Positions 1-6,484 of a stretch of 10,262 nucleotides of DNA are shown here, piece after piece (the first letter of the stretch is position 1; every line of letters begins with the position of its first letter). Origin of the DNA: Deltaproteobacteria bacterium (lineage in GTDB: Bacteria; Desulfobacterota; Desulfobacteria; Desulfobacterales; ETH-SRB1); NCBI GenBank assembly GCA_003647525.1, contig QMMZ01000031.1, positions 1-10,262 of the forward strand. The letters are read 5' to 3'. The notes under the pieces were generated by a model. It had not been told where the DNA came from and made no database searches. It saw only the letters and a program-made list of their open reading frames with translations. The translations under genes and the position numbers were made by a program.

Positions 1-95
1 CAGATAAATAATTTCACTGTGTTATCAGTCGTCTACGTATAACTAATACGCCTTCCTCCTTCTGGCCTTGTGAAATTAATTATCTAAAAGTCTAT
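1..95 (+). repeat. MITE-like palindromic repeat, copy 1 (left end cut by window)
   Basis: This is the first of three copies of one ~104-bp element; the others are at 2241-2344 and 6306-6410. The outermost ~10 bases of the left arm lie before the window. The arms (left ending at about 17, right 70-95) are inverted repeats of each other and end in GTCTAT at 90-95. The core carries a conserved small hairpin, CGTAT/ATACG, around 36-50. It differs from copy 2 by a few bases: AAATA instead of AATTA in the left arm, CTAC instead of CGAC in the core, and one change in the right arm. The right end lies six bases upstream of the Shine-Dalgarno sequence of the next gene. No transposase is encoded, so it is a non-autonomous element or a repeat with a structural role. 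Confidence 0.85.
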
Positions 96-100
96 ATAAT

Positions 101-107
101 AAGGAGG
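101..107 (+). promoter_or_regulatory. Shine-Dalgarno site of the LolA-like gene
   Basis: AAGGAGG is followed by 8 bases and then ATG at 116, ideal spacing. It supports the first of the two tandem ATG codons (116 and 119) over the internal ATG at 146. A TATAAT at 95-100 overlaps the end of the repeat. It is too close to the ribosome site to be a useful -10 box, because transcription would start inside the Shine-Dalgarno sequence. Confidence 0.75.
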
Positions 108-115
108 CATAACTC

Positions 116-886
116 ATGATGTGGTGTAAAATTTTGTCAAAACCCATGAAGTTTTTTCTGAGCTTCTTTGTTCAGATGACCGCGATTTTGATTATGGTCG
201 TTTCGGCAGCAGCCCTTGACGGCAATGAAATCCTGCTTCAGGTGGATCGTAATCTTCAGCCTGAATCCTATGAAATGTACCGCAAGCTTATTAATATCGA
301 ACCGGATGGCAGTAAAAAGGAATATGTCCTATACACGGTAAAAAAAGGGCAGGACAGGATGGTCGCTCTGTTTTTGTCTCCTGCCAGTGAGAAAGGTAGG
401 TCAACCCTCCGGCTGGGTGACAATATGTGGCTTTATATTCCCAGTGTGGGAAAACCGTTGCGCATTACGAGCCTGCAGTCGGTGATAGGTGGTGTTTTTA
501 ACAATTCCGACATATTGCGTCTCGATTATAGCGCAGAATATGATGCCGTCATTCTTGAAGAAACAGCGGATAAATATGTTCTCAATTGCAAAGCTAAAAC
601 ATCATCAATCGCCTATGACAGCTTAAAGATGGAGGTGGATAAAAAAACCATGGTGCCTGTTACCATTGGATGTTATGCTGCCAGCGGTATGTTGATCAAA
701 ACCCTTTATTATAAAAATATTAAAGACTTCGGCGATGATCTTTTACGGCCATCGGTTCTTGAGACCGATAGTCCTCTGTATAAAGGATATAAATCCATAA
801 TGATTTACGCCAGGATCAATAAGAAAAAACTTGCAGATGAGGTGTTTACCCTGAATTATCTGCCCAGGGTCAATGAATTGAGATGA
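116..886 (+). CDS. Outer membrane lipoprotein-sorting protein, LolA-like fold
   Basis: This is a 256-residue periplasmic protein of the LolA_like family found with RND/MMPL-type exporters. The N-terminus has a basic stretch, a hydrophobic segment (about residues 11-31) and a likely signal peptidase site near SAAA-LDG at about 30-34. The mature part has the family's pattern: a long amphipathic start (EILLQVDRNLQPESYEMYRK), then beta strands with the diagnostic DNMWLYIP around W105, followed by GKPLRI and a VIGGVFNNSDILRLDY segment. Such proteins have the half-barrel that binds acyl chains of lipoproteins or lipids. The specific cargo cannot be read from sequence. The next gene starts inside its stop codon (ATGA at 883-886), so the two are co-translated. 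In related clusters an RND permease gene lies upstream, which would be left of this window. Start choice: strong Shine-Dalgarno at 101-107. Confidence 0.85.
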   Translation: MMWCKILSKPMKFFLSFFVQMTAILIMVVSAAALDGNEILLQVDRNLQPESYEMYRKLINIEPDGSKKEYVLYTVKKGQDRMVALFLSPASEKGRSTLRLGDNMWLYIPSVGKPLRITSLQSVIGGVFNNSDILRLDYSAEYDAVILEETADKYVLNCKAKTSSIAYDSLKMEVDKKTMVPVTIGCYAASGMLIKTLYYKNIKDFGDDLLRPSVLETDSPLYKGYKSIMIYARINKKKLADEVFTLNYLPRVNELR

Positions 887-2205
887 GAGTCAATTGTGAC
901 AGGGCATTACCAGGGCTTTTATTTCTCCTTTCTATTATCATCCTGTTTTTTTCCTCTTTGTCTGTTACTGCCGGAGAGGATTACAGTTTTGACGTTGAGG
1001 AGTTTGAACCCGGAAATTTTGAATGGGGCGGATATGCAGAGGGCAAATGGGAGCATATTGATCTTAATACTGATGGCGCATTCTATAAGCTGAATCAATA
1101 TAAAAACCGCCATAGCTCTCTTGAACGTTTAACCGGTGCCATGCAGTTGGAAGCCCTCTACAAAAAGGGTGTCTGGGCATTCAACTCTGTGTTGTATGCC
1201 AAAGCCAGTCAGGACGATATGGGCTGGTCGGATACTGCGGATGTTTTTGAGGCCAGCCTGAGTCTCAAACCAGCGCCGTTTGTCACAGTTGATCTGGGAA
1301 AAAAGGTTTTTAAGTGGGGCACAGGATATGCCTGGAATCCAGCAGGGTTTATTGATCGGCCCAAAGATCCCAACGACCCTGAAGAGGCATTGGAAGGATA
1401 TATCGGAGCAGGCCTTGATCTGATAAAAAGTTTTGGAGGAGCACTGCAGACAATTGCTCTGACCACTGTGGTACTGCCGGTATGGCAAGATATTAATGAA
1501 GATTTTGGAGAGGTGTATAATGTGAACATTGCTGCCAAGCTTTATATGCTTTATCGGGATACGGATATCGATTTTTTGATATTCAACGGCAACAGCCGCT
1601 CAACCCGATATGGCATTGATTTTTCAAAAAACCTGGCCACAAATTTTGAGGTTCACGGAGAATTCGCCTATCTTGATAAAATAAAGCAGACTTATCTTTC
1701 TAAAACCGGAACAATAATTAAACGCGAACGTTCCGTTAAAAAATACCTGCTGGGACTGCGTTATCTGACTGAAAGCGATATCACCACCATTATTGAATTT
1801 TATCATAACGGCAATGGTTTTTCAGAAACAGAACTGGACAGTTTCTATCAACTCGTTGACAATGCGGATAGCCAGTTTCTCAGCAACGGAAACAATACCC
1901 TTTTTCAAATTGCTGAAAATATTTCTCAAAAGGACTATGGAAGCCCCCAGGCAGGTCGCAATTATCTGTACCTCAAAATTAATCAAAAAGATCCTTTTGA
2001 TATCCTCTACTTCACCCCGGGATTGATCGCCATCCTTAACCTTGACGACCACAGCTATTCCGTCACCCCTGAAATGCTATATACCGGTTTTACCAACTGG
2101 GAACTTCGGCTGCGTTTCACTTTTCTAAATGGCGGTAATTTCACCGAGTTCAAGAAAAAACAAAATGAAAACAAACTTGAGTTCCGTGTTCGATATCATT
2201 TTTGA
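883..2205 (+). CDS. Outer-membrane beta-barrel protein, partner of the LolA-like gene
   Basis: This is a 440-residue exported protein. Residues 9-30 form a strong hydrophobic signal peptide with a probable cleavage site at VTA-G (about residue 30). The rest alternates short amphipathic strands with aromatic belts and turns (for example YKKGVWAFNSVLYAKA and ITTIIEFYHNGNGF). It ends in ...RVRYHF, a C-terminal phenylalanine strand as expected for BAM-inserted barrels. A conserved-looking block, WGTGYAWNPAGF followed by DRPKDPNDPEEALEGY (residues 145-173), resembles the barrels encoded beside RND exporter/LolA-like pairs in deltaproteobacteria (DUF1302-like). I infer that it is the outer-membrane component working with the LolA-like protein. 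Family assignment beyond outer-membrane barrel is tentative. The start overlaps the upstream stop by four bases. Downstream there is only a weak GAAC/GTTC hairpin (2209-2220), then repeat copy 2. Confidence 0.75.
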   Translation: MRVNCDRALPGLLFLLSIIILFFSSLSVTAGEDYSFDVEEFEPGNFEWGGYAEGKWEHIDLNTDGAFYKLNQYKNRHSSLERLTGAMQLEALYKKGVWAFNSVLYAKASQDDMGWSDTADVFEASLSLKPAPFVTVDLGKKVFKWGTGYAWNPAGFIDRPKDPNDPEEALEGYIGAGLDLIKSFGGALQTIALTTVVLPVWQDINEDFGEVYNVNIAAKLYMLYRDTDIDFLIFNGNSRSTRYGIDFSKNLATNFEVHGEFAYLDKIKQTYLSKTGTIIKRERSVKKYLLGLRYLTESDITTIIEFYHNGNGFSETELDSFYQLVDNADSQFLSNGNNTLFQIAENISQKDYGSPQAGRNYLYLKINQKDPFDILYFTPGLIAILNLDDHSYSVTPEMLYTGFTNWELRLRFTFLNGGNFTEFKKKQNENKLEFRVRYHF

Positions 2206-2240
2206 GCGAACCTAAGTTCAGTGTTTTCTTTCGTAGAGCT

Positions 2241-2344
2241 ATAGACTTTCAGATAATTAATTTCACTGTGTTATCAGTCGTCGACGTATAACTAATACGC
2301 CTTCCTCCTTCTGGCCTTGTGAAATTAATTATCTGAAAGTCTAT
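2241..2344 (+). repeat. MITE-like palindromic repeat, copy 2 (complete, 104 bp)
   Basis: This is the best-preserved copy. It has perfect 26-bp terminal inverted repeats, 2241-2266 (starting ATAGACTTTCAGATAATT) and 2319-2344, around a 52-bp core. The core contains GTCGAC and the CGTAT/ATACG mini-hairpin. All visible ends read (A)TAGAC...GTCTA(T). This would fit an 'AGAC' or 'GAC' end flanked by a duplicated TA, as with Tc1/mariner-IS630-type MITEs, though the exact boundary cannot be fixed from three copies. It has the same orientation as copy 1. It begins 35 bases after the beta-barrel stop codon, so the message of that operon could end in this long stem. Confidence 0.9.
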
Positions 2345-2479
2345 ATATATTATGACAGCCGGGATTCCAAAAATTGAAACCCTGTTTTAAATTTGATCAC
2401 ACCTGAAGCTCGCATTCAGAAGGTTTGTTTCATAAAGCTGTTACATAAAATTGAGTTTGTAAATTTCTGATTTGTCTAA

Positions 2480-2533
2480 TTTTGTTGACCTTTTGAATTG
2501 TTATATTGTAAGAATCCATGTAAGTCAACAAAA
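2480..2533. promoter_or_regulatory. Perfect 10-bp inverted repeat upstream of the MCE operon (candidate operator)
   Basis: TTTTGTTGAC at 2480-2489 is matched by GTCAACAAAA at 2524-2533, with 34 bases between. The arm centres are 44 bp apart, about four helical turns. The left arm contains a TTGACC-like -35 sequence (2485-2490). The right arm covers the position expected for the -35 box of the TATAAT at 2551-2556. It could be a pair of half-sites for a regulator, or a hairpin in a longer transcript. There are no T residues after it to make it a terminator. Only the inverted repeat is seen; its function is inferred. Confidence 0.4.
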
Positions 2534-2550
2534 GACCAGCTAATTTAAAT

Positions 2551-2556
2551 TATAAT
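2551..2556 (+). promoter_or_regulatory. Candidate -10 box for the MCE operon
   Basis: A consensus TATAAT lies 26 bases upstream of the mlaE-like ATG, which would give a ~20-base leader. The -35 region is poor (ACAAAA at 2528-2533 with 17-bp spacing), so a promoter here would probably need an activator. The inverted repeat overlapping that position is compatible with this. A weaker alternative uses TTGACC at 2485-2490 with TAAGAA at 2509-2514 (18-bp spacer). Confidence 0.35.
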
Positions 2557-2582
2557 ATTTTCGAATACTTCTATTAGTTAAA

Positions 2583-3359
2583 ATGGATTACATCGCTGGC
2601 TATATAGGCAGAAAAGCCACTATCACTACAAACCACATTTCTAACTTATTCGCCCTTACCTACCGAATATTTGTTCTCATATTCCAAAAACCTAAGGCAG
2701 GCAGAGCTCTTGTCAGAAGAATTACTCTTGAGCAGGTTTATTTTAACTGTGTTCAGGTATTACCTATTATTATTCCGATAGCACTTGTTTTTGGGAGCAC
2801 GCTAATCATACAATTTGCCAAAGTTTCAGGCCAGTACGATCTTGGTAAAACGATGGTAATGCTCATTGTTAGAGAGCTTGGGCCCGTGACAACAGCTATT
2901 TTGGTCATATTAAGGTCAGCTACCGCTGTAACCATAGAGATCAGCTATATGAATGTTTTCCATGAAATAGATGCAATCGAAATGGCGGGAATTGACCCGA
3001 TGCGTATAGTCTGTCTTCCAAGATTAATCGGGATAACTTCCGCTATACTTTGCCTTTTTATTGTTTTTGATATATTGGCTATTATCGGAGGGTATTTGAT
3101 AGTCTGGGTATTTACATATATCCCCATGGGTGACTTTATGACACAGATAGGGAAAGCTATAACCGCCACCGATATTGCCGTTGGAATTATAAAGACTATA
3201 TTCTTTGGAATCGCGATTACCGTTACATGCCTTAAGCATGGTTTAAGTATAAAAGAACTTACTACAGACACGGCGGTCAGCATATCCAAAGCATCTATTG
3301 AATGTTTTTTCTACTGCATAGTCATCAATGTTATTACATCGATATTGTTTTACATGTAG
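2583..3359 (+). CDS. mlaE: MlaE-family ABC transporter permease (MCE system)
   Basis: This is a 258-residue inner-membrane permease of the MlaE family, the usual length. It has an N-terminal interfacial helix, then about five hydrophobic segments (roughly 60-80, 85-120, 145-170, 190-215 and 240-258). Family landmarks are present: RELGP at 97-101, the following R-S-A-T-A-V-T-I-E segment, and EIDAIEMAGIDP at 128-139, the cytoplasmic element that contacts the ATPase in known MlaFEDB structures. It would move lipids between the inner membrane and a periplasmic MCE protein. It is the first gene of an operon with an ABC-ATPase homologue 13 bases downstream, then mlaD-like and lipoprotein genes. There is no clear Shine-Dalgarno before the ATG (only ATTAGTTAAA), but no better start was found. 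The permease itself shows no sign of decay, unlike its partner ATPase. Confidence 0.9.
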   Translation: MDYIAGYIGRKATITTNHISNLFALTYRIFVLIFQKPKAGRALVRRITLEQVYFNCVQVLPIIIPIALVFGSTLIIQFAKVSGQYDLGKTMVMLIVRELGPVTTAILVILRSATAVTIEISYMNVFHEIDAIEMAGIDPMRIVCLPRLIGITSAILCLFIVFDILAIIGGYLIVWVFTYIPMGDFMTQIGKAITATDIAVGIIKTIFFGIAITVTCLKHGLSIKELTTDTAVSISKASIECFFYCIVINVITSILFYM

Positions 3360-3372
3360 TTGCGAGAAAAAA

Positions 3373-4041
3373 ATGTGTTTGATCAATCTTGTTGATTATA
3401 CTATTGATTCTCCAGAGAAAGATTACGGTTTTGATAAATTAGATTTTGCCCTTTCCCTGGGTGATGCTTTTGCAATAATTACTGATTCTCCTGGTCGTGC
3501 TCACATGTTTCTTAAGACACTTGCAATGCTTGTGGAACCAGTATCCGGCGATTTCTACTTTAAAGATAAAAAAGTAGATTTTTCAGACTATCGAAACCTT
3601 TTGCCCTGTAAAAAAAAGATAGGCTATATCGCTTCAGATTCAGCAATGATTGGCAATATAACCGTCAGGGAAAATCTTCTTTACATGAGATACTATTTTG
3701 AAAATTCACTTTCATTGTCTTTAGATGAAATAACGAAAAAATTATGCAAAAACTTTGGCATTTACGATAAGCTTGATATGCGCCCCGGAAGGCTTCGCAG
3801 CGTAGATTTGAGAACCGCAATTGCAATACGTGAACTTACCAAGTCTCCTGATTTACTTCTTATTGAACGTCCTGAAAACTTCACAGGATATACCAACCTT
3901 GATCTCTTTACTGAGGTTTTGAGGGATATGATGTTAACCAAACTGCCTATAGTCTTTATATCTTATGACAGAGATTTCATTGAAGAATTTTCCAACAAGA
4001 AAATATTTCTAAAAGATGGAAATTTAGACATCGTCAAATAG
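3373..4041 (+). CDS. Degenerate MlaF-like ABC ATPase homologue (predicted pseudo-ATPase)
   Basis: This 222-residue protein has the length and strand order of an ABC nucleotide-binding domain but has lost every catalytic motif. Walker A is TDSPGRAHM (37-45) with no lysine: A43 is at the Lys position, H44 and M45 follow. The Q-loop Gln is S88 in GYIASDS. The LSGGQ signature is LRSVD (141-145). Walker B DE is E165-R166 in LLLIERP, so the catalytic Glu is Arg. The D-loop SGLD is FTGY. The H-loop His is Y198 in ISYDRDF. Surrounding structural segments are kept: ITVRENL, RTAIAIRELTKSPDLLLI and IFLKDGNL. The frame is open with no stop or frameshift, so this is a retained protein rather than an obvious pseudogene. 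The ATG at 3373 is preferred over an in-frame ATG at 3328, which lies inside the permease gene and adds 15 unlikely residues. Position between permease and MCE protein is the mlaF place. Confidence 0.85.
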   Translation: MCLINLVDYTIDSPEKDYGFDKLDFALSLGDAFAIITDSPGRAHMFLKTLAMLVEPVSGDFYFKDKKVDFSDYRNLLPCKKKIGYIASDSAMIGNITVRENLLYMRYYFENSLSLSLDEITKKLCKNFGIYDKLDMRPGRLRSVDLRTAIAIRELTKSPDLLLIERPENFTGYTNLDLFTEVLRDMMLTKLPIVFISYDRDFIEEFSNKKIFLKDGNLDIVK

Positions 4042-4092
4042 TTGATTCGAAAATAGCCAAATGGATTTTATTTACTACTTAACGAGAGCTGT

Positions 4093-5091
4093 ATGGAAGT
4101 CGATTACAATAAAAAAGAAAAAATAGTCGGAACGTTTGTAATAAGTATAATCGTTCTTATGCTTGCAGTATTGATTATAATAGGCAGGGGCAAGGACTGG
4201 TTTAAAACATATATTACCTATTATACGACATTTGAAGAAAGTTATAATCTTAAAGAAAATGCTGCTGTTAAACTATACAAAGCAGATATAGGAAAAGTAA
4301 AAAATATCACTCTTGCTGAAGATAAGGTAAGTGTTAAATTGCTTATTTTGGAGGATTATTCATCCAGGATAAGAACTGATTCCGTGGCGATTGTTGAGAG
4401 CCCAACTTTTATAGGTTCTGAATACATCGCCATAATACCTGGCAGCACTGAGGCTCCTCTAATTCAAGAAAGAGGTGAAATTCCTTCCAGAGAGAAGAAG
4501 TCTGTTTCCGATATTCTTGCAGAATTTGAGGTGGAGAAAACAGCCAAAATGGTTATTCCAGCAATACAGGATTTTGCAGAAGTTGCTCAAATAATGAGAG
4601 ATCCTGAGGGACCTTTGTTTGCCTCGCTTGATAGTTTCAACAGAACACTTTCTTATTTGGAGAGAGTTGCACGGGATATAGAAGCAGGGAAAGGCACTAT
4701 CGGGGGAATAATCAGATCCAGGGAGATATTGGATAAAATTTTTAGCAATCTTGATAAATTGGGTGAAATCCTTGAAAATATAAACAAAACTTCCTCAAAG
4801 ACTCCTGGAATAATGGACCAGGTACAGAACAACCTCGCAATAGTAAAAAAGATAGGCGATGAAGTATCAGAAAGTGTTTCAAGCATTAAAAGGATAATAA
4901 AACAAGTTGAAGAAGAAAGTCATAATATACCTGAAATTACTCGTTCTGTAAAAAATGGAATCCAGGAAATAAGAGATGGTGTGGATGAAATAGATAAAGT
5001 TGTGCAGTCTCTTCAGGAGAACTTCTTGATAAAGCCTAATCTTCCCTTTGAAGAAAAGCCGGAGAATATTGATGCCGGACTTCGCCAGTAA
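4093..5091 (+). CDS. mlaD: MlaD-family MCE domain protein
   Basis: This is a 332-residue periplasmic-facing lipid-binding subunit. It has a short cytoplasmic start rich in Lys, one membrane anchor (about 11-31, VGTFVISIIVLMLAVLIII), then a single MCE domain (about 38-120). MCE features include YYTTFEESYNLKENAAVKLY, the ADIGKVKNI turn, and GSEYIAIIPGS. The long C-terminal part (about 145-315) is helical and probably coiled coil (repeats such as LDKLGEILENINK and VKKIGDEVSESVSSIKRI). This matches MCE proteins that form hexamers with a helical extension. The hexamer would sit on the permease and pass lipid across the periplasm. There is a 51-base gap from the ATPase homologue, with a weak Shine-Dalgarno (CGAGAG) ten or so bases before the ATG. 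No mlaC or mlaB gene is present in the window. Confidence 0.9.
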   Translation: MEVDYNKKEKIVGTFVISIIVLMLAVLIIIGRGKDWFKTYITYYTTFEESYNLKENAAVKLYKADIGKVKNITLAEDKVSVKLLILEDYSSRIRTDSVAIVESPTFIGSEYIAIIPGSTEAPLIQERGEIPSREKKSVSDILAEFEVEKTAKMVIPAIQDFAEVAQIMRDPEGPLFASLDSFNRTLSYLERVARDIEAGKGTIGGIIRSREILDKIFSNLDKLGEILENINKTSSKTPGIMDQVQNNLAIVKKIGDEVSESVSSIKRIIKQVEEESHNIPEITRSVKNGIQEIRDGVDEIDKVVQSLQENFLIKPNLPFEEKPENIDAGLRQ

Positions 5092-5159
5092 AAATAGCAG
5101 GGGTCAGGTGCCAGGAAACAGGTGTCAAAAGCGTTACTTTCCATTAAGGAATTCAACGC

Positions 5160-6221
5160 ATGTATAATAATCGAATGGCATATTTAGGTATAGCTCTGTT
5201 TGCATTATGCGGTTTTTTCGGTTGTGTACAAAAGACCAGGATCACTGTGATCAGACATGCCGAAGTATCTCTTCAAGGTAAAGGTATTAGAACACTGGGT
5301 ATACTGAAATTTGGCGGCATGTATGAAGAGTTGGTTCGAAAAGCACTTTATAATAAAATCATCAAGATCCAAAATTTAAATAATAAACTTGATCACATTC
5401 GGGTTATAAATATTGATCAAAACAGCCTTGAACATTTTGATGATGATATTAACTTTTCACCGGATTTTGAGGGGGTGCATGTTGACGGTGTTATTTCAGG
5501 CAAAGTTGCTGCTACTATAAAAGACGTTCATGATACCGAAAAAGTAAAGATACAGGAGGGCACCGGTGAATATAAGGAAGGTAAGAATGTGTTTGGGCAG
5601 AAAGCAGAAGTGGAGATTCAACGAACCATTGTAAAAGAAGTTCCCTATGTTATGCGTCAGGCCAACATTATTATAGATTTTAGTATAGTTAACCTGAAAA
5701 CCAAACAGCGTATTTTTACTGACAAGGTTTCGGAAGAATATAAAGAAAAATTCGGTGGAGAGAATGAATATAGAAGTTATTTAGGAAGCAGGATAAGTCA
5801 GCTTCCTTCGCAAAATCAAACCTTGGAGAAGCTTTTTGATAAAGTTGCCTCAAGAATCGTTGCAAAAATTTTTACTACCAAGATTTCAAGAGTTGCAGAA
5901 TTTGATAACGGCAGTAAATATGTGATGGGCATGGGCGGTAACAAGAAGGTGAAAGAAGGAATTAAATGCGCTAAGAACGGGGAATGGGAAGAGGCTACAG
6001 AAATCTGGAAGGATGTGCTTAATACTGAACCGGAAAATTCAGCGGCTTTCTATAACCTGGGAATTGCTTATGAAAAAATTGGAGATTTGGAAAACCTGAA
6101 GATAGCGCAAAAGATGTATAAAAAAGCTGTCAAATATGGAGACAAAGAAATTTATTTAGATGCTCTATATAGAGTAAAGGCTACAATCAGTGATTTTTCA
6201 ATGGGTCAGCAGACAAGATGA
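5160..6221 (+). CDS. Putative lipoprotein with CsgG-like N-terminal region and C-terminal TPR repeats
   Basis: This is a 353-residue exported protein. Residues 6-21 form a hydrophobic signal ending in GFFGC, so Cys22 is a plausible lipidation site; the lipobox (F-F-G-C) is not ideal. The segment ITVIRHAEVSLQGKGIRTLGILKFGG (25-50) resembles the opening of CsgG/LpoB-like periplasmic domains. The middle holds a basic-acidic, Lys/Glu-rich strand-forming region. Residues about 264-335 contain TPR-like helices (EEATEIWKDVLNTEPENSAAFYNLGIAYEKIGD). The start is supported by TAAGGA at 5145-5150, nine bases before the ATG. It is the last gene of the MCE operon, 68 bases after mlaD, in the slot where other MCE operons carry an auxiliary lipoprotein. 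I infer an envelope partner of the transporter. The exact family is not recognised. Confidence 0.65.
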   Translation: MYNNRMAYLGIALFALCGFFGCVQKTRITVIRHAEVSLQGKGIRTLGILKFGGMYEELVRKALYNKIIKIQNLNNKLDHIRVINIDQNSLEHFDDDINFSPDFEGVHVDGVISGKVAATIKDVHDTEKVKIQEGTGEYKEGKNVFGQKAEVEIQRTIVKEVPYVMRQANIIIDFSIVNLKTKQRIFTDKVSEEYKEKFGGENEYRSYLGSRISQLPSQNQTLEKLFDKVASRIVAKIFTTKISRVAEFDNGSKYVMGMGGNKKVKEGIKCAKNGEWEEATEIWKDVLNTEPENSAAFYNLGIAYEKIGDLENLKIAQKMYKKAVKYGDKEIYLDALYRVKATISDFSMGQQTR

Positions 6222-6249
6222 TCATACACGTATATAAGGTGAATAGACT

Positions 6250-6287
6250 GAAGGCTGAAGCTCCCTGACAGCCTTCCACCTTCAGCC
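6250..6287 (+). other. Stem-loop with two alternative pairings after the MCE operon
   Basis: GAAGGCTG (6250-6257) pairs perfectly with CAGCCTTC (6269-6276). Overlapping it, GGCTGAAG (6253-6260) pairs with CTTCAGCC (6280-6287). Only one can form at a time. There is no T-run behind either, so a simple intrinsic terminator is unlikely. It may be a processing or stabilising hairpin, or the remains of a small palindromic repeat. Confidence 0.4.
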
Positions 6288-6305
6288 AGCCTATCAACCT
6301 ACCTG

Positions 6306-6410
6306 ATAGACTTTCAGATAATTAATTTCACAAGGCCAGAAGGAGGAAGGCGTATTTAGTCATACGTCGACGACTGATAACACAGTGAAATTATTTATCT
6401 GAAAGTCTAT
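6306..6410 (-). repeat. MITE-like palindromic repeat, copy 3 (inverted, 105 bp)
   Basis: This is the reverse complement of the element at 2241-2344. It differs by one inserted T and one T/C change in the core and an AATTA/ATTTA change in one arm. That arm variant is shared with copy 1, so copies 1 and 3 look closer to each other in that arm. The mini-hairpin CGTAT/ATACG is kept despite the insertion, which enlarges the loop only. It lies 84 bases after the last gene of the MCE operon and before its intrinsic terminator. Copies 2 and 3 therefore flank that operon in opposite orientations. Confidence 0.9.
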
Positions 6411-6444
6411 GAGTAGTTAAAATTTGAGTTATGCAATAGGTTTT

Positions 6445-6482
6445 AAGCCACCCAGACTCATGTCCGGGTGGCTTTTAATTTT
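6445..6482 (+). terminator. Intrinsic terminator after the MCE operon
   Basis: AAGCCACCC (6445-6453) pairs with GGGTGGCTT (6466-6474). The stem continues after one mismatch as GAC/GTC around a TCAT loop, and is followed by TTTTAATTTT. The stem is GC-rich and the tract T-rich on the + strand only. It should end transcripts from the 2583-6221 operon and isolates the pab genes. Its position after repeat copy 3 means the repeat is transcribed as part of the 3' untranslated region. Confidence 0.85.
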
Positions 6483-6484
6483 AT

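Noticed and set aside
95..100. TATAAT at the edge of repeat copy 1 as a promoter for the LolA-like gene
   Set aside because: Transcription would start at about 107, within the Shine-Dalgarno sequence, and no -35 lies at usable spacing (TTGTGA is 21 bases away).
1129..1538. Long - strand open frames inside the beta-barrel gene
   Set aside because: They are shadows of the real gene: no ribosome sites, no signal or domain pattern, while the + strand frame has a signal peptide and a barrel C-terminus.
2209..2220. GAAC/GTTC hairpin after the beta-barrel gene as an intrinsic terminator
   Set aside because: It has only four base pairs and no proper T-tract. The adjacent 26-bp repeat stem is a more plausible structural end, but it also lacks a T-run.
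2241..2344. CRISPR or attachment-site interpretation of the 104-bp repeats
   Set aside because: The copies are kilobases apart, are palindromic over their full length and occur in both orientations. There are no regular spacers, cas genes or integrase.
3328..3372. Upstream ATG at 3328 as the start of the ABC homologue
   Set aside because: It lies inside the permease gene and adds MLLHRYCFTCSCEKK, which has no counterpart in ABC domains. ATG 3373 fits the family start and the operon spacing.
5097..5126. GGGGTCAGGTGCC...CAGGTGTC stretch between mlaD and the lipoprotein gene
   Set aside because: It contains CAGGTG twice (5105-5110 and 5119-5124) and recalls fragments of REP/RAYT-type sequences, but it is too short and has no partner in the window to support a call.
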